A stretch of DNA of 64,000 nucleotides, taken from contig JAWPHD010005557.1 in assembly GCA_037043455.1 (NCBI GenBank), positions 1 to 64,000 on the forward strand, given 5' to 3'. Both the position numbers and the translations under genes were made by a program. This document shows, in pieces, positions 26,076-37,574 of this stretch; position 1 is the first letter of the stretch, and each line of letters opens with the position of its first letter. Below the pieces are notes generated by a model, which was given only the letters and a program-made list of their open reading frames with translations, did no database searches and was not told where the DNA came from. This DNA is from Cyrtodaria siliqua. Taxonomy: Eukaryota; Mollusca; Bivalvia; Adapedonta; Hiatellidae.

Positions 26076-26620
26076 GTATGTCCATTGCTTTGCAAGAGTA
26101 AATAGTTAATTTTGTCAGGAAAATGGCAATGAAAAACATTCAATGAATACAATTTGTTTAAATGAAAGTGCTTCGTAAACCTGTGCAGGCTAGCAGTTTA
26201 AACTGTTTGTTTTAAAGTTGTATGACATGTATAGAGTGGTAAACATACTTGCCTACAAATACGTTGTTTTTGAATATACGATACGACATAGACCTAGCTA
26301 GTCATATCAATCAGGATTGAGTTGCGGGGCAATAAAGCTGTATCACACGGATGAAATAAAGGGTTAAAAAAGTCATATCACGGGAATAACCGAATGTTCA
26401 TCTCGATTCTTTTACCAGAGTGACACGGAAATTGACGTTTAGTTATGATTGTATACGATTTTGTGGTTTGTCTATTGCGTTTCATTTGTTGCTTCCATCC
26501 TGTTTTCGCGCAAGATTATTGGCTATAGAATCATTATCCGTGGATGAAATAACCACTTATGACCATTCATTTGCTTCAATTTCAATGGCGTTCATGTTAA
26601 ATAAAGTTTCGGGAAAAAAA
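26076..26620. other. Intron sequence, no features
   Basis: Nothing supported. The open frame starting at 26420 has no homology-like features. Confidence 0.4.
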
Positions 26621-26624
26621 TGTT

Positions 26625-26790
26625 TATTACATTTAGCGACGCTCATGTCTTTACATTTAGCGACGCTCATGTCTTTACATTTAAAGACGTTTGCATTTAC
26701 ATTTAGCCATCCTCCTTACGTTTAGCGACGCAAGTTTTTACATTTAGCGACGTTTTTACATTTAACGACGTTTTTACATTTAGCGTTGAT
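26625..26790. repeat. Short tandem repeat TTTACATTTAGCGACG
   Basis: About seven diverged copies of 'tttacatttagcgacg' with variable spacers ('ctcatgtc', 'ttt'). Confidence 0.85.
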
Positions 26791-26928
26791 ACAGACATAC
26801 CACAGAATGGACTAGATCTATTAATAAAAAAAATTCTCTATGGAAAACAGAGTAGCGAGTTATATGAAGCTGACAGCTGAAGTAGTCTATAATAAATTAT
26901 GATAAATAGAATACAACGTTTATTTTCA

Positions 26929-27012
26929 TATCACATCCTATATCTGGCCCCAACTCATATCAGCCCTCAAGCTCTTGGGCTGATATGGGGTCTCAGGTCT
27001 GGTATCGGATGT
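26929..27012. repeat. 84-bp hairpin
   Basis: The left half 'atcacatcc...ccccaactcatatcagccc' pairs with 'gggctgatatgggg...ggatgtgat' around the loop 'tcaagctctt'. Probably a tiny fold-back repeat; sense unknown. Confidence 0.7.
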
Positions 27013-27985
27013 GATTTATTATTCACTCTATACACCGCGGTCCATAGACTGTCGTCTCAGTGGTTATAGTTTAATTTAATTAGAATCAAAATACAATCTT
27101 AAGTCCTAAAAATGTTCATCAGTCTTTTTCTAAATAGCTTTGAAGATGATAATTGAAAGGGGACTTAATTGAGACTATTTTATTTGATGATAGTTTGAGT
27201 TGTCTCAAATAGTATAAACATTAACAAACATAAGGACATAGCCAGTCTACGTGGTTCAGAGCAGAGATACATTGAAATAATGAATTCTTGAGATGCTGTC
27301 TATGATTGACTTCGGTTAATACATACTGAGTAATGTGTGAAGCGAATCCTTATATTAATATACAGAAGACCTAGCATTCAAAAGCAACTGCCGAATCAAA
27401 TAAAAATCTTTTCTTTTTTTTTAACATTTTATTTGCATATCAAGTGTACACACATTTATATACCACACATATATAGATCCATTATAGTCTACCTTCTCCT
27501 ATAGTAAATTATAACTTCATTAAAAATGTGGAATGGATTTAACTTCCTTCCAGTTGTAATTAAAACATTAGAACTAATGTATCACAAACATTTTACACAG
27601 CTTATATCACAACATATTTTGAACTGCATTCCTCCATGATTTAATTGTATTAGATTTGTATAAGGGTACATACATGTTGAACATAGTTCCATAGCTCTGT
27701 AACTTTTCACTTGTTTTAAAAATATTGTATAGTTAGGTAGACATTAAATATTTAATTGATTTCATTCTGTTTATATTTAATAAGAATCACGATTAATCAA
27801 CCCTTGATATTTTATTTCTTTCATTTTTTTTAACTTTCGATAGTGAGGATGTTAAAGGGCGTACCTCAGGCTATTCGTGGGGGTCCAGGGGGTCTGACTT
27901 ATTATAGCAAATAATGATAATTTATAACCTAAAGAGCCTAGACGAAATGAGTGTATGTTTGAATGGTGTTTTACGTCATGTTTAA
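27013..27985. other. Intron sequence, no features
   Basis: AT-rich with poly-T stretches. Nothing supported. Confidence 0.4.
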
Positions 27986-27989
27986 CACA

Positions 27990-28215
27990 TTTTAGGCAAA
28001 AAATATGGCGGTTGATTTTGTTTTTTATGGTAGAGGCAGACCACCCCATCTTTCCTAGAATCTGTACTGTATACCACAAGCCATCCGTAAAAATCGACAC
28101 TTTCTCACTTACAAGTTGAGCTCCCAGTGGGATTCGAACACGCAGCGGTGAGAGGCGATAAGGTTTACAACGCAACGTCGTTGACCCCTCAACCACGGAG
28201 ATAATAAGGCAATAT
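27990..28215 (-). mobile_element. tRNA-derived SINE
   Basis: On the minus strand, a head near 28212 reads CTCCGTGGTTGAGGGGTCAA (box A region) and GTGTTCGAATCCC (box B). The body contains 'gtcgatttttacggatggc', 'acagtacagattctagg' and 'ggtctgcctctacc'. Fragments of the same body lie at 2165-2300 and at both ends of the 40-bp arrays near 37.6-41.2 kb. No clear target duplication was found. Confidence 0.75.
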
Positions 28216-30950
28216 GTGTTATGTCTATAGCGTAAGCAAAGTAGTTCACGCAAAAAAAGGAGTTTCTTCAGGCAACTAGAAGGGTGTTCCACGAAACACT
28301 TGTGTCCCCTGCCATGAGCTTATATCAGCAAGGACAATATAATTATAAAGTTTAAAGACAGGGGAGTGTAAACCTTCACACACTGGAGTAGATTTTATTT
28401 TAATTGTTCAAGTTTATGAAAACGGGGCATAACACTGCATTGGATAATTGCTGTTAAGGAGGAAATGTATAAAGTTGCATGATCATAGTTCAGTAGTTGC
28501 CAGGTTATGAGCTAGGTTAGGTTAAAGGTTAAAGTTTTGTGAAAATGGGAATAACTCTGCACAAATGAAAGTCAGAGTTCGATAAACTGTATGAAGTTGT
28601 ATGACCACTAGGATAATAGTGTGCCTAGTTATGAGCCAGGTAAGGTCTTATGGAAACGAAATGAAAGTCAGAGTTAGTGAACATATTTTAAAACATTTCT
28701 TGGGGTAAGGTGAAGATGTGTATGAAGTTTTATGAACATAAATACATTTTATGTGACATAAAATGATTTATGTGCCAGAATTTGATTGTGCACTTCTCCC
28801 CGAGAGATAATACATTCAACATCATGGAATACGTCCATATACAGTTGTTTACTTTGTTGATTCTATCATGTTATATTAACATCCCATGCTCCTCTTCGTC
28901 TGGCCTTTCGTAAATTGCTACAGGCAACCCACTCTTGGGTGGTTTTTAGTTAGCCAGATAAGTTCAAAAATGCTTGAATTATCAGGATATCAAAATATTA
29001 TCATAATAATTATGTATATGGCACTGGATATATGCTTTTTCGTCTTGCATATAAAAGATAATTTTATGGCATTAAATAAATGCCCGTATTCAACTCATAT
29101 CAGTGTTGTTATATCATTTTGTCCCATACAAGCTTAGTAGAGCATTGGATGTTTTTTGTCTAAAAAGTCTGGACAAACATAAATGAAATATTTTTCAAGT
29201 TATGGTCAACATTAGGTTGCCGGTTAACGTGGGACAGACGGACGGACAAAGTGATCCCTTAGACACTTAGTGTCTGTCATGCTACGCAGACGGCACAATA
29301 AAGTTCCTCCAAAAATAGATTTTTGTAAACGAAGTCATTTGGTCACTTTTGTTTTTGTCCTTAACTCAAGTAGTGTTCTAGTTAGATATTTTGAATTGCA
29401 AATGCCAATATATTAAAAAGTCTTTAACCGACATCAGGAAACAGTTAGGCCTGATGATGCTTTTAAGAGACATTGAACCTATTTATATGATATGGTATTT
29501 GATCTCCGAGAGGAGTATATCGTATGTTCACCTTTCCTACACTGACCTTGTTGTTTCAACTGCTCTCATTCTATGCCTGATAAATTTCATTTTTCGATGT
29601 TTACTTCATCTAAATCAAAAGAATCAACACATATTGTGCGACAAACTTTTGTCATTACTTACTTTGAAATAATCGGTCATAAATAAGATTAAGTTTTATA
29701 ATGTTTACAAAACAGGCCAGGAGAGGTATTAAGTACTTGTAAACATGGCAAAAACTTATTTATGGCGATTGTATTTTGTTGACCGTGCTAGTATCTACTC
29801 AGAGTAAATAGTAAATATTTGGCGTTAAATATTAATCACTTGTTTACGATTCTTAAATTGACAAAAGAAAGATATAAAAATCGGACAGGGAAAGTAGCAT
29901 TCAATGACGACAGTCAACCACAAAACACAAAAACAAACACGCAAACCGACAAACGAGAAGGCAAAAGTAATAAAAAATGCAAACGTCGTACACACAAACA
30001 CACATATATATAGAGAGAGTGGTGCATTTAAAGGGAAAAAGGAATACATCAGACTTGTCATGCGTGGAAGGATCGAGGTAGAGGGCAGTGGGGACGTGGG
30101 GGCTGTCTTGGGTTTACACATTCTGATATTTTCTATTTTAAAAGGACTAAAGGACTCATAACACCACCACAGATGATGACGGGTTCCTCCATTTCTATTT
30201 TTTAACAGGACTTTCCATTGCATACATTGATTTATCCTTACCAGGTTCTAAATCTACAGCAAATTTAGGAAGATATCACAGACAAATTCATGTTGATATA
30301 AGATTTCTAGCTAATTCTGTCTCATTGTTTAGACATCATGGAACAAATCACCAAATGATTATAATAGTATTACGTTAAATGTTGATAAATGTCACGCAAA
30401 TATGAAATTAAAAACAAAATCAACCAGGTAATATGTGTTAAATAAGTTTTAAATTGCAGATATTGGATCGATGACACATGTAAGCCTCAAGACGTGTGCA
30501 AATTGGGTTAATCTCTATGCCACGATCAAAATATTTACAATGTGACCCTATGGCATTGACTTTGTGGTGTGAGACGTAAACCTAATGAATGAGGCTAAAA
30601 TGGCCCCTTATTTAAACAGAATTTCGTTTTACTCAGTAATATGTGCTATCCTAGGTTACGCACTAGGGTTAATTAAAGCATTTTACGCCTAGCTGCAATC
30701 AAAATGTGTGGTAAATTTTAGACCCGGAAAACGCAACGCTAACATCATAGTTCCACTGAAATGGCACTTTTACCATGAACTGGAACTTTTTGTTTACACA
30801 ATTTTTTATACATATATTCTTCTAAAAAAAAGACAGAAGTTTCCACTTTAATATGAAATTCGCCGCTGTGAGACAATTAGAAGATCACTCCGGATCTCTC
30901 GTATACCCATTGGTCCCTAATAATTGCTGAAACGTACGTGTGATTTGTTG
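28216..30950. other. Intron sequence with diffuse repeats
   Basis: Around 28330-28760 diverged 'gaaaatgggaataactctgc / gtatgaagttgtatga' copies are visible. Around 29230 a 'cagacggacggacaaag' motif of the dispersed GGAC family occurs. No coding exon is supported; the open frames at 28886, 29391 and 29825 look random. Confidence 0.45.
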
Positions 30951-30954
30951 GGAG

Positions 30955-32205
30955 ACGTTTGGGGCAATTACTATAAATGTTACGTTATGGGCAATTACTA
31001 TACATGTTACGTTGTGGACAGTTATTATAAATGTTACGTTAGGGACAGTTAGTATAAATGTTATGTTAGGAACAGTTAGTATAAATATTATGTCCCCGAA
31101 ATTTTTTCGGGGCATATAGTAATCGCACCGTCCGTCTGTCCGTCTGTCCGTCCGTCCGTCATTCCGAAGTTCGTTTCCGGACCGTAACGTCACAACTCCT
31201 GCAGGGATTTTGAAATAACTTGGCACAAGTGATCACCATAACAAGACGATGTGTCGCGCGCAAAATCCAGGTCCGTACCTCAAAGGTCAAGGTCACACTT
31301 GAAGTTCATAGGTCAAAAACAGGTACGCAGTTTCGTGTCCGGACCGTAACGTCACAACCCCTGCAGGGATTTTTAAATAACTTAGCACAAGTGATCACCA
31401 TAACAAGACAATGTGTCGCGTGTAAAACCCAGGTCTGTTCCTCAAAGGTCAAGGTCACACTTGAAGTTCATAGGTAAAAAACAGGTTCGCAATTTTGTGT
31501 CCGGACCGTAACGTCACAACCCCTGCAGGGATTTTTAAATAACTTGTCACAAGAGATCACCATTACAAGACGATGTGTCGCGCGCAAAACCCAGGTCTTC
31601 AAGGTCAAGGTCACACTTGGAGGTCAAAAGTCAAATTATGTCCGGTCAATAACTCTGGCATTCATGGACGGATTTTCAAATAACTTGGCACAAGTGCTCA
31701 CCACAACAAGACGATGTGTCGCGCACAAAATCCAGGTCTGTGGCCCCAAGGTCAAGGTCATATTTAGAGGTCAAAGGTCAAATCGTGTCAGGTCAATAAC
31801 TTTTGCATGCCTGGACGGATTTTCAAATAACTTGGCACAAGTGCTCATCACAACCAAATGAGATGTCGTGCACAAATCCAGGTCCATGGCTCCAAGGTCA
31901 AGGTCTTACTTAGAGGTCAAAGGACACTTCGGGGGCATTGATCACTTACAGTGATATTTCTTGTTACGTTAGGGACAGTTAGTATAAATATTACGTTAAG
32001 GACAGTTATTATAAATGTTACGTTAAGGACCGTTAGTATAATGTTACGTTACGGACAGTTACTATAAATGATAAGCTATGGACAATTAGTATAAATGTTG
32101 CGTAAGGGACAGTTAATAAAATATTACGTTAGGGACAGTTACTATAAATGTTACGTTAGGGACAGTCACTATAACTGTTACGTTAGGGACAGTTACTATA
32201 ACTGT
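30955..32205. repeat. 27-bp minisatellite interrupted by a transposon
   Basis: The unit is 'ataaatgttacgttagggac' plus 'agttact', about 27 bp. Copies at 30955-31092 and 31972-32205 are in the same register class, separated by the element at about 31093-31971, so the element landed inside an existing array. Confidence 0.87.
31093..31971. mobile_element. Non-autonomous element with internal repeats and AAGGTCAAGGTCA motifs
   Basis: It begins 'ccccgaaattttttcgggg', a hairpin, then GTCCGTCC-type repeats, then about five diverged internal units of 140-170 bp. Each unit has 'aataacttggcacaagtg', 'gacgatgtgtcgcgc' and 'aaggtcaaggtca'-like text. It ends 'acttcgggggcattgatc'. There is no coding capacity. 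The family style is common in bivalve genomes. Confidence 0.72.
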
Positions 32206-32339
32206 TCAAGTAGGTTGATCAATAAGTGGACTGGAATAAATTAACAGAAGAAGAGCAAGGTGTAGATCTATTTTATCAAATGCATACACATACAAATTCG
32301 TTTTTCATACACATGGGCATTAATAATTTTCCTAAGTAT

Positions 32340-32785
32340 CTGCTACGCATTACGAACGGTCGCTAAGTAAATGATACTCATTTAGAATATCCTTATGTAC
32401 ATTCTAGTCATTTAAAATGTCGCTGAGTACCTGTTACACATTTAAAATGTCGCTGAGTTCCTGTTACGCAGTTAGAATGTCGCTGAGTTCCTGTTACGCA
32501 GTTACAATGTCGCTGAGTTCCTGTTACGCAGTTACAATGTCGCTGAGTTCCTGTTACGCAGTTACAATGTCTAAGTACTTTTTAGGAATTTAGAATGTCC
32601 CTAAGTGCATGCCTTGCATTTCGAATGTCCTTAAGTACACGCTATGTATTTAGAATGTCCTTAAGCCCATGATAGTCATTTAGACATTCTAAGTACATGA
32701 TAAACATTAAGTATGTTCTTAAAAGTATATTATATTCATTTAGCATGTCCCTAAGAACATGTTACTCACTTAGCATGTCCTTTCT
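32340..32785. repeat. 30-bp degenerate minisatellite
   Basis: Best copies at about 32440-32570: 'aatgtcgctgagttcctgtt' plus 'acgcagttac'. Diverged copies ('atttagaatgtccttaagt') lie on both sides. Confidence 0.82.
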
Positions 32786-33101
32786 ATATTGGCTGTGTAA
32801 TATTGGCTGTGTAATAGTGTAACATTGGCTGTGTAAACATAATTTTGAGTAAATCACTATAACCGTGAAAATATGGACGGAATGTATATTGCCAGATGTC
32901 TGAAATTTAAATATTAAATAACTGTAAAATAAATAAAGTACATACATGTTGAAGAAAATTATCACAGTTGAAATAAATAAACGTTTATGCAAACTATGGT
33001 GTAACATTGACAGGACAGATTTCTGCAAAATAGCTGTCCGTTCTGTACATTTGTGTCAGTATATGTAAAATAAATATATTTCGTTTTTTTAAGAAACGTT
33101 A

Positions 33102-33488
33102 TCACATAATAAGGCAGGTTTTCGATTTATTTACATCTCCGCTTTCTCCATTTCTTGCGGCCTTTGATTCGGCGTCCTTCAGTTTTTCCTTTGTTGCATC
33201 TAATTCACCCTCTAGGCTATGAATCTTTTTATCTTTTTCCTCTTGTTCATTAGATAGTCTTATCAACTTTTCTTGGAGGTCCTTTACCGCATCATCGCCT
33301 CCTTGACTCTCTTTCAGAATTTTAACCTCTGTTTCTAGTTTGCCGATTTGTTCTCTCTGCTCTTGGTTGACCTGTTTGAATGACTCTATTTCTGCTTGCA
33401 TGAGCACGTGTTCACCTTCCATATCCTCGTACTTTGTTTTCATATCGTCATGATGCTTTTGCAGTTTTGCATTTTCTTCCGTCAGTTT
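33102..33488 (-). CDS. Exon D1: terminal coiled coil ending in CaaX motif CLIM
   Basis: The exon starts after acceptor TTATAACAG on a complete codon and encodes 128 residues before a TGA. It starts KLTEENAKLQKHHDD and contains NQEQREQIGKLE, LIRLSNEQE and ELDATK blocks with heptad spacing typical of a coiled coil. The protein ends SKTCLIM. A C-terminal Cys-aliphatic-aliphatic-Met is a canonical farnesyltransferase CaaX signal; the same four residues end the peroxin PEX19 in mammals, but nothing else here resembles PEX19. Over about 110 residues it is roughly two thirds identical to D2 by eye count, while the linker before the CaaX is divergent. The product is therefore predicted to be lipid-anchored on a membrane. 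No 3' processing signal was identified. Confidence 0.82.
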   Translation of the reverse strand, partial: KLTEENAKLQKHHDDMKTKYEDMEGEHVLMQAEIESFKQVNQEQREQIGKLETEVKILKESQGGDDAVKDLQEKLIRLSNEQEEKDKKIHSLEGELDATKEKLKDAESKAARNGESGDVNKSKTCLIM

Positions 33489-34130
33489 CTGTTATAAAAC
33501 AAATGCGCATTTAATAATAAACAAACAAAGGGAATATAGATACAAATAAACAACCAAAGGAACAGTGCCACGCTGCTGATAAATTTTGGAAGTTATTATT
33601 GTAAACCTGCTAGATTTACTACTAGTAAATGTCAGTGGAATATAACAATGATCTTACATTTGTGCTTGGTTATAATGATTTATTAAACGAATTGAATTTG
33701 ATAAACATTATATCATGCGAGGCTCTGCCGACCATAATGTCAATTAAATCCAATGAGTTTAATGCATTCAATATTAACATGCAAGAGACTGAGATTCTAT
33801 TAATCTCATACCGACTCTTAAAAAGGCACATAACGTAACGATATTCTCCGTACCACACCGAACATAACTTTGATATTGTTGTCATAGCTGTATTACTTTC
33901 CCACACCGCAAGTTATGTGATAAAAAAATTAGACAAAAGTCCATATCTGTGCATGGCAAATCGATATACATCAGACAATATTCCCATATTAGACGGGTGT
34001 AAATGTTTAGTCAAATGTATTACAGCGGACATGAACTATCTGAGCAAATAGTGTTTTATTTATTTAATTACAAATGTTACTATTGGTACCTTAACCACAT
34101 GTGATACAGCCATACAACCGCTGTTTTATG
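33489..34130. other. Intron C1-D1, part without features
   Basis: Unique AT-rich intron. Open frames on both strands at about 33629-33906 overlap and are not supported. Confidence 0.45.
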
Positions 34131-34262
34131 TCATCTGAAACTTTATTTGATGGAATAGGCGAATATTTGCGGGCTTTTATGGGTTTCGAACTGAGAATCT
34201 AGTCGGTCAATATGAATCTGACCGTTAGACCAGACGAATCGATGTCAGAACCACGAAGCATT
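34130..34262 (-). mobile_element. tRNA-derived SINE head
   Basis: Minus strand reads CTGGTCTAACGGTCAGATTC (box A) and CAGTTCGAAACCC (box B) about 45 bp apart, as in a tRNA-like pol III promoter. A second, unrelated repeat follows immediately at 34300. Confidence 0.65.
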
Positions 34263-34299
34263 ACAGCAAACATGAAATATATGAGCAAATATAGTTTTA

Positions 34300-34530
34300 G
34301 CTCTACTAGGTTTACTGGTCGAAGGCCAGCCGAACTTATGGAGTGGCGAGTTGTCCGCCGTCCGTCATTAACTTTTTATGGTTAACACGATAGGGCCATC
34401 ATTTTTAATTTGATATTTACCAAACTTCAGTGTCAATGAAAGCCAGGACAAGTTCGAAAACCATTCAGATCGGACCAACAACCCAACAGTTATGACCCCT
34501 CATTTTTCATCCGATCTATGAAACATACCT
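34300..34530. repeat. Dispersed repeat with 'gtccgccgtccgtcatt'
   Basis: Contains 'ctggtcgaaggccagccgaa', a hairpin, then 'gtccgccgtccgtc' and 'ccaaacttcagtgtcaatga'. The style matches the GTCC repeat family elsewhere in the window. Element boundaries uncertain. Confidence 0.45.
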
Positions 34531-35039
34531 GATGATAGCAAAATTTCCGAAATTATTGTCCTAACTGTGATTTTTAATGTTTTTAATGGGTTATTTTACA
34601 CTAGTATTTACACAATGTCATTGTATCACTTAGAGTGCCTAACTTTAACAAGTTAAGTTATTGGGTGATTATATTTTGACTTGTGTCTCTAAAATTTGTT
34701 AAATCAGCAACTATTCATATACTGTATCGATTTACAGTATGCATTTTTCGTTTCAAATACACACTTCATTCAGTGAGTAAAGAAACTTTTTTTTTTCTGA
34801 GAGGTGTTAAGCTTAGCGATACATTTTGCATGAAAAAATGCACCAAATCATTTCACTCTGCATAAATGTATGCTTATATGATATATCTTCAAGTCTGCAA
34901 AAAAAATTAAAATAATCTAATATATAACTAGCCTCGATGTGTTAAATTTAATCTTGATAACTATTTCAAAGAATACCGCGTATCCCTTTAAACTGTGATT
35001 GATGCATTAGCATATTATGTTGTATAGTGTGATCGTTAC
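34531..35039. other. Intron C1-D1, featureless
   Basis: AT-rich intron next to the C1 donor. Nothing else seen. Confidence 0.4.
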
Positions 35040-35152
35040 CTTAAATGATTCTCTCTCGGCGTCCTGGTTACTCAGGGTGGATTGAAGTTCTGACTGTAGC
35101 TTCTCATTTTCTTTCAGCTTCTTCTCGAGTTCCTCTTTCTCTATCACGCCAC
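35040..35152 (-). CDS. Exon C1: start of coiled coil (CLIM isoform)
   Basis: The exon is 113 bases, beginning GT after acceptor ATGTTCAG and ending AAG before donor GTAACG. It encodes 37 complete codons of heptad-like sequence (IEKEELEKKL, then LQSELQSTLSNQDAE). It is the same length, phase and family as exon C2 at 25069-24957; the two share the motif LSNQ(D/E)AE near the end. It is preceded by exon B in compatible phase and followed, 1551 bp later, by D1. The matching length and phase of the two C exons are strong evidence that both are real and arose by duplication of a C-D exon pair. Confidence 0.8.
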
Positions 35153-35560
35153 CTGAACATACAAGTTACAGTTACAAGGCATTGCGCTCCAAACACAACA
35201 TAGATAAGTATATGAATGAACCAAAATGTAACTTCATTTTTTTTATAGAAAGATACAAATCGGACAAGGTAACGCTTCAAAATACTATATGCGTGTATTA
35301 CATTGATTTACCTACTGTAATAAAGTTATGTTGACTGTCCTCCTTGAATGCGATTTCCCTGTCCGATCTTTTTATATTTCTTTAATATGTATATATTATT
35401 CTAAAGAAAGAGCAAACAATAAAAAATAAAACATTTAACGTTAAATTTCCAAAACGCAAAACACACATGTATAAATACTAAATTAACCCACTAGTATGCA
35501 TATTAAGTGGATCCAGCGTTATGACTTACGTTCTCATGCCATCTTGCTTATTATAACCAA
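35153..35560. other. Intron B-C1, featureless part
   Basis: AT-rich; 'agatacaaatcggacaagg' recurs near 35360 in inverted form ('ccctgtccgatcttttta'), suggesting a small inverted-repeat insertion at about 35250-35380. Confidence 0.4.
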
Positions 35561-35562
35561 GG

Positions 35563-36190
35563 TCAAATACAGTAATTGAGATTGACTGGGGCGAGAGGTG
35601 CGTCACATTATATCAACAGGGGCGGATACAGGAATTGAGATTGACTGGGGCGAGAGGTGCGTCACATTATATCAACTGGGGCGGATATAGTAATTGAGAT
35701 TGACTGGGGCGAGAGGTGCGTAACATTATATCAACAGGGGCGGATACAGTAATTGAGATTGACTGGGGCGAGAGGTGCGTCACATTATATCAACAGGGCG
35801 GATACAGTAATTGAGATTGACTCTGGCGAGAGGTGCGTCACATTATATCAACAGGGGCAGATACAGTAATTGAGATTGACTGGGGCGAGAGGTGCGTCAC
35901 ATTATATCAACAGGGGCGGATACAGGAATTGAGATTGACTGGGGCGAGAGGGGCGTCACATTATATCAACAGGGGCGGAAACAGGAATTGAGATTGACTG
36001 GGGCGAGAGGTGCGTCACATTATATAAACAGGGGCGGATACAGTAATTGAGATTGAGTGGGACGAGAGGTGCGTCGCATTATATAAACAGGGGCGGATGC
36101 AGGAATTGAGATTGAGTGGGGAGAGAGGTGCGTCACATTTTATAAACAGGGGCGGATACAGGAATTGAGACTGAGTGGGCGAGAGATGCA
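35563..36190. repeat. 59-bp minisatellite in intron B-C1
   Basis: About 10.5 copies of a 59-bp unit, 'tcaacaggggcggatacagt' then 'aattgagattgactggggcg' and 'agaggtgcgtcacattata'. Copies are more than 90% alike by eye. Confidence 0.93.
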
Positions 36191-36224
36191 TCACACTTGA
36201 GATACTTTTTGTTTGTTAGGGGTG

Positions 36225-36320
36225 GGAATGTGGGTTTGGGAGGGTGGTGGTGGCAGTGTGTTGGGTTGGGTAGGGTGTGGGGTGTGTGTGTGTGGGGGGG
36301 GGGGGGAGGGGGGATGAAGA
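36225..36320. repeat. G-rich tract
   Basis: Runs of GGG, GGTGG and a G12 tract with GT repeats on the + strand (C-rich on the gene strand). It has potential for G-quadruplex formation and lies about 200 bp beyond the exon B donor. Confidence 0.7.
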
Positions 36321-36524
36321 GTTGACAATCAAATAAAGCAAGTAAGTTTTTTCTTTTACATGAATTTCTCAGACTTAAGGAAGGGGTGGGGTGGCGTAGG
36401 AGTGGCGCTAGGGGAGCGGCGCTCCGAGTGCGTTTCCGTGAATCCGCCACGGATAACGTGTATGCAATAGCATCATACAGTAAAATACACAGTTTTACAT
36501 AGATTTTCGGGTAATTGCACCTAC

Positions 36525-36824
36525 CAGCAGCTGCCACTATAACTTGTGCTTTCTCCTCTTGCTTTGTTTCTACTTCCGTTTCTTCCTTAATATCGTCTGC
36601 TCTGTCCTGAGTATCGGGATGTGTTTCATCGTTGTTTGACGGGTCTTCTGTCTGAACGTCGTTTGTTTCAGACTGTGCATTTTCTGCATCCGCCTCTTTG
36701 GTAGCATCTTCTTTATCTGGCTCATTTGTTGTTGCCAGTTCGTTTGGTTTGCTCTCGGCTTCAGACATTTCGTTATTTTGGGTGTTGTCCGTATCTTTAT
36801 TTTCTCTCAGTGACTTGTCATTTT
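36525..36824 (-). CDS. Exon B: acidic middle segment of the coiled-coil protein
   Basis: The exon has 300 bases: two bases completing a codon from exon A, 99 codons, and one base carried to exon C. The acceptor is CGTTTCAG and the donor is GTAGGT. The reading includes NDKSLRENKDTDN, then MSEAESKPNE, and ends AQVIVAAA. Glu, Asp, Lys, Thr and Gln dominate and no globular domain is visible. An internal ATG at 36768 could look like a start, but the open frame continues upstream to a good acceptor that matches exon A in phase. An alternative promoter using that ATG cannot be excluded. The terminal G joins GT of C1 or C2 to give Gly. A 35-bp minisatellite begins about 75 bp upstream in the intron. 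Confidence 0.78.
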
Positions 36825-36899
36825 CTGAAACGGTTTATCTCGAAATTTAAAATACAATATATCCGTAAACTATATATGTACACACTATTTTAGTATGTT

Positions 36900-37570
36900 G
36901 TATGCATTGCTATACTACTCTAGCGCATGTAGCTTATATACACAAGGCTGTACTATATTATTCCAGTTGCATATACACAAGGCTGTACTATATTATTCCA
37001 GTTGTATATATGCAAGGCTGTACTATATTATTCCAGTTGCATATACACAAGGCTGTACTATATTATTCCAGTTGCATATACACAAGGCTGTACTATATTA
37101 TTCCAGTTGCATATACACAAGGCTGTACTATATTATTCAAGTTGTATATATGCAAGGCTGTACTCTATTATTCCAGTTGCATATATGCAAGACTGTACTA
37201 TATTATTCCACTTGCATATACACAAGGCTGTACTATATTATTCCAGTTGCATATATACAAGGCTGTACTATATTATTCCACTTACATATATACAAGACTG
37301 TACTATATTATTCCAGTTGCATATATACAAGTCTGTACTATATTATTCCAGTTGCATATATACAAGGATGTACTATATTATTCCAGTTGCATATATACAA
37401 GGCTGTACTATATTATTCCAGTTGCATATATGCAAGACTGTACTATATTATTCCAGTTGCATATATACAAGACTGTACTATATTATTCCAGTTGCATATA
37501 TACAAGACTGTACTACGCTAATCTAGTGCATGTACCTGATTGTATATATGCAATACTGTACTACGACATG
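36900..37570. repeat. 35-bp minisatellite upstream of exon B
   Basis: The unit is 35 bp, 'ttgcatatacacaaggctgt' then 'actatattattccag', about 18 copies. The unit contains no stop codon in any + frame and 35 is not a multiple of three, so all three frames stay open for more than 500 bp. Variants 'tatacaag' and 'tatgcaag' cluster toward the right. A longer 48-bp relative occurs at 38640-39220. Confidence 0.95.
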
Positions 37571-37574
37571 TAAG

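Noticed and set aside
28125..28212. tRNA gene
   Set aside because: Same reasoning: tRNA-like boxes belong to a SINE whose body recurs elsewhere in the window.
33102..33488. PEX19 homologue because of the CLIM end
   Set aside because: Only the last four residues agree; the rest is a coiled coil unlike PEX19.
36133..36524. Continuation of the exon B frame past its donor
   Set aside because: Residue composition changes abruptly to low-complexity Pro/His text after the GTAGGT donor; phase and homology support splicing.
36895..37573. Three overlapping open frames of 174-223 residues
   Set aside because: The 35-bp repeat lacks stops in all + frames, so frames stay open without selection; they are also antisense to the gene.
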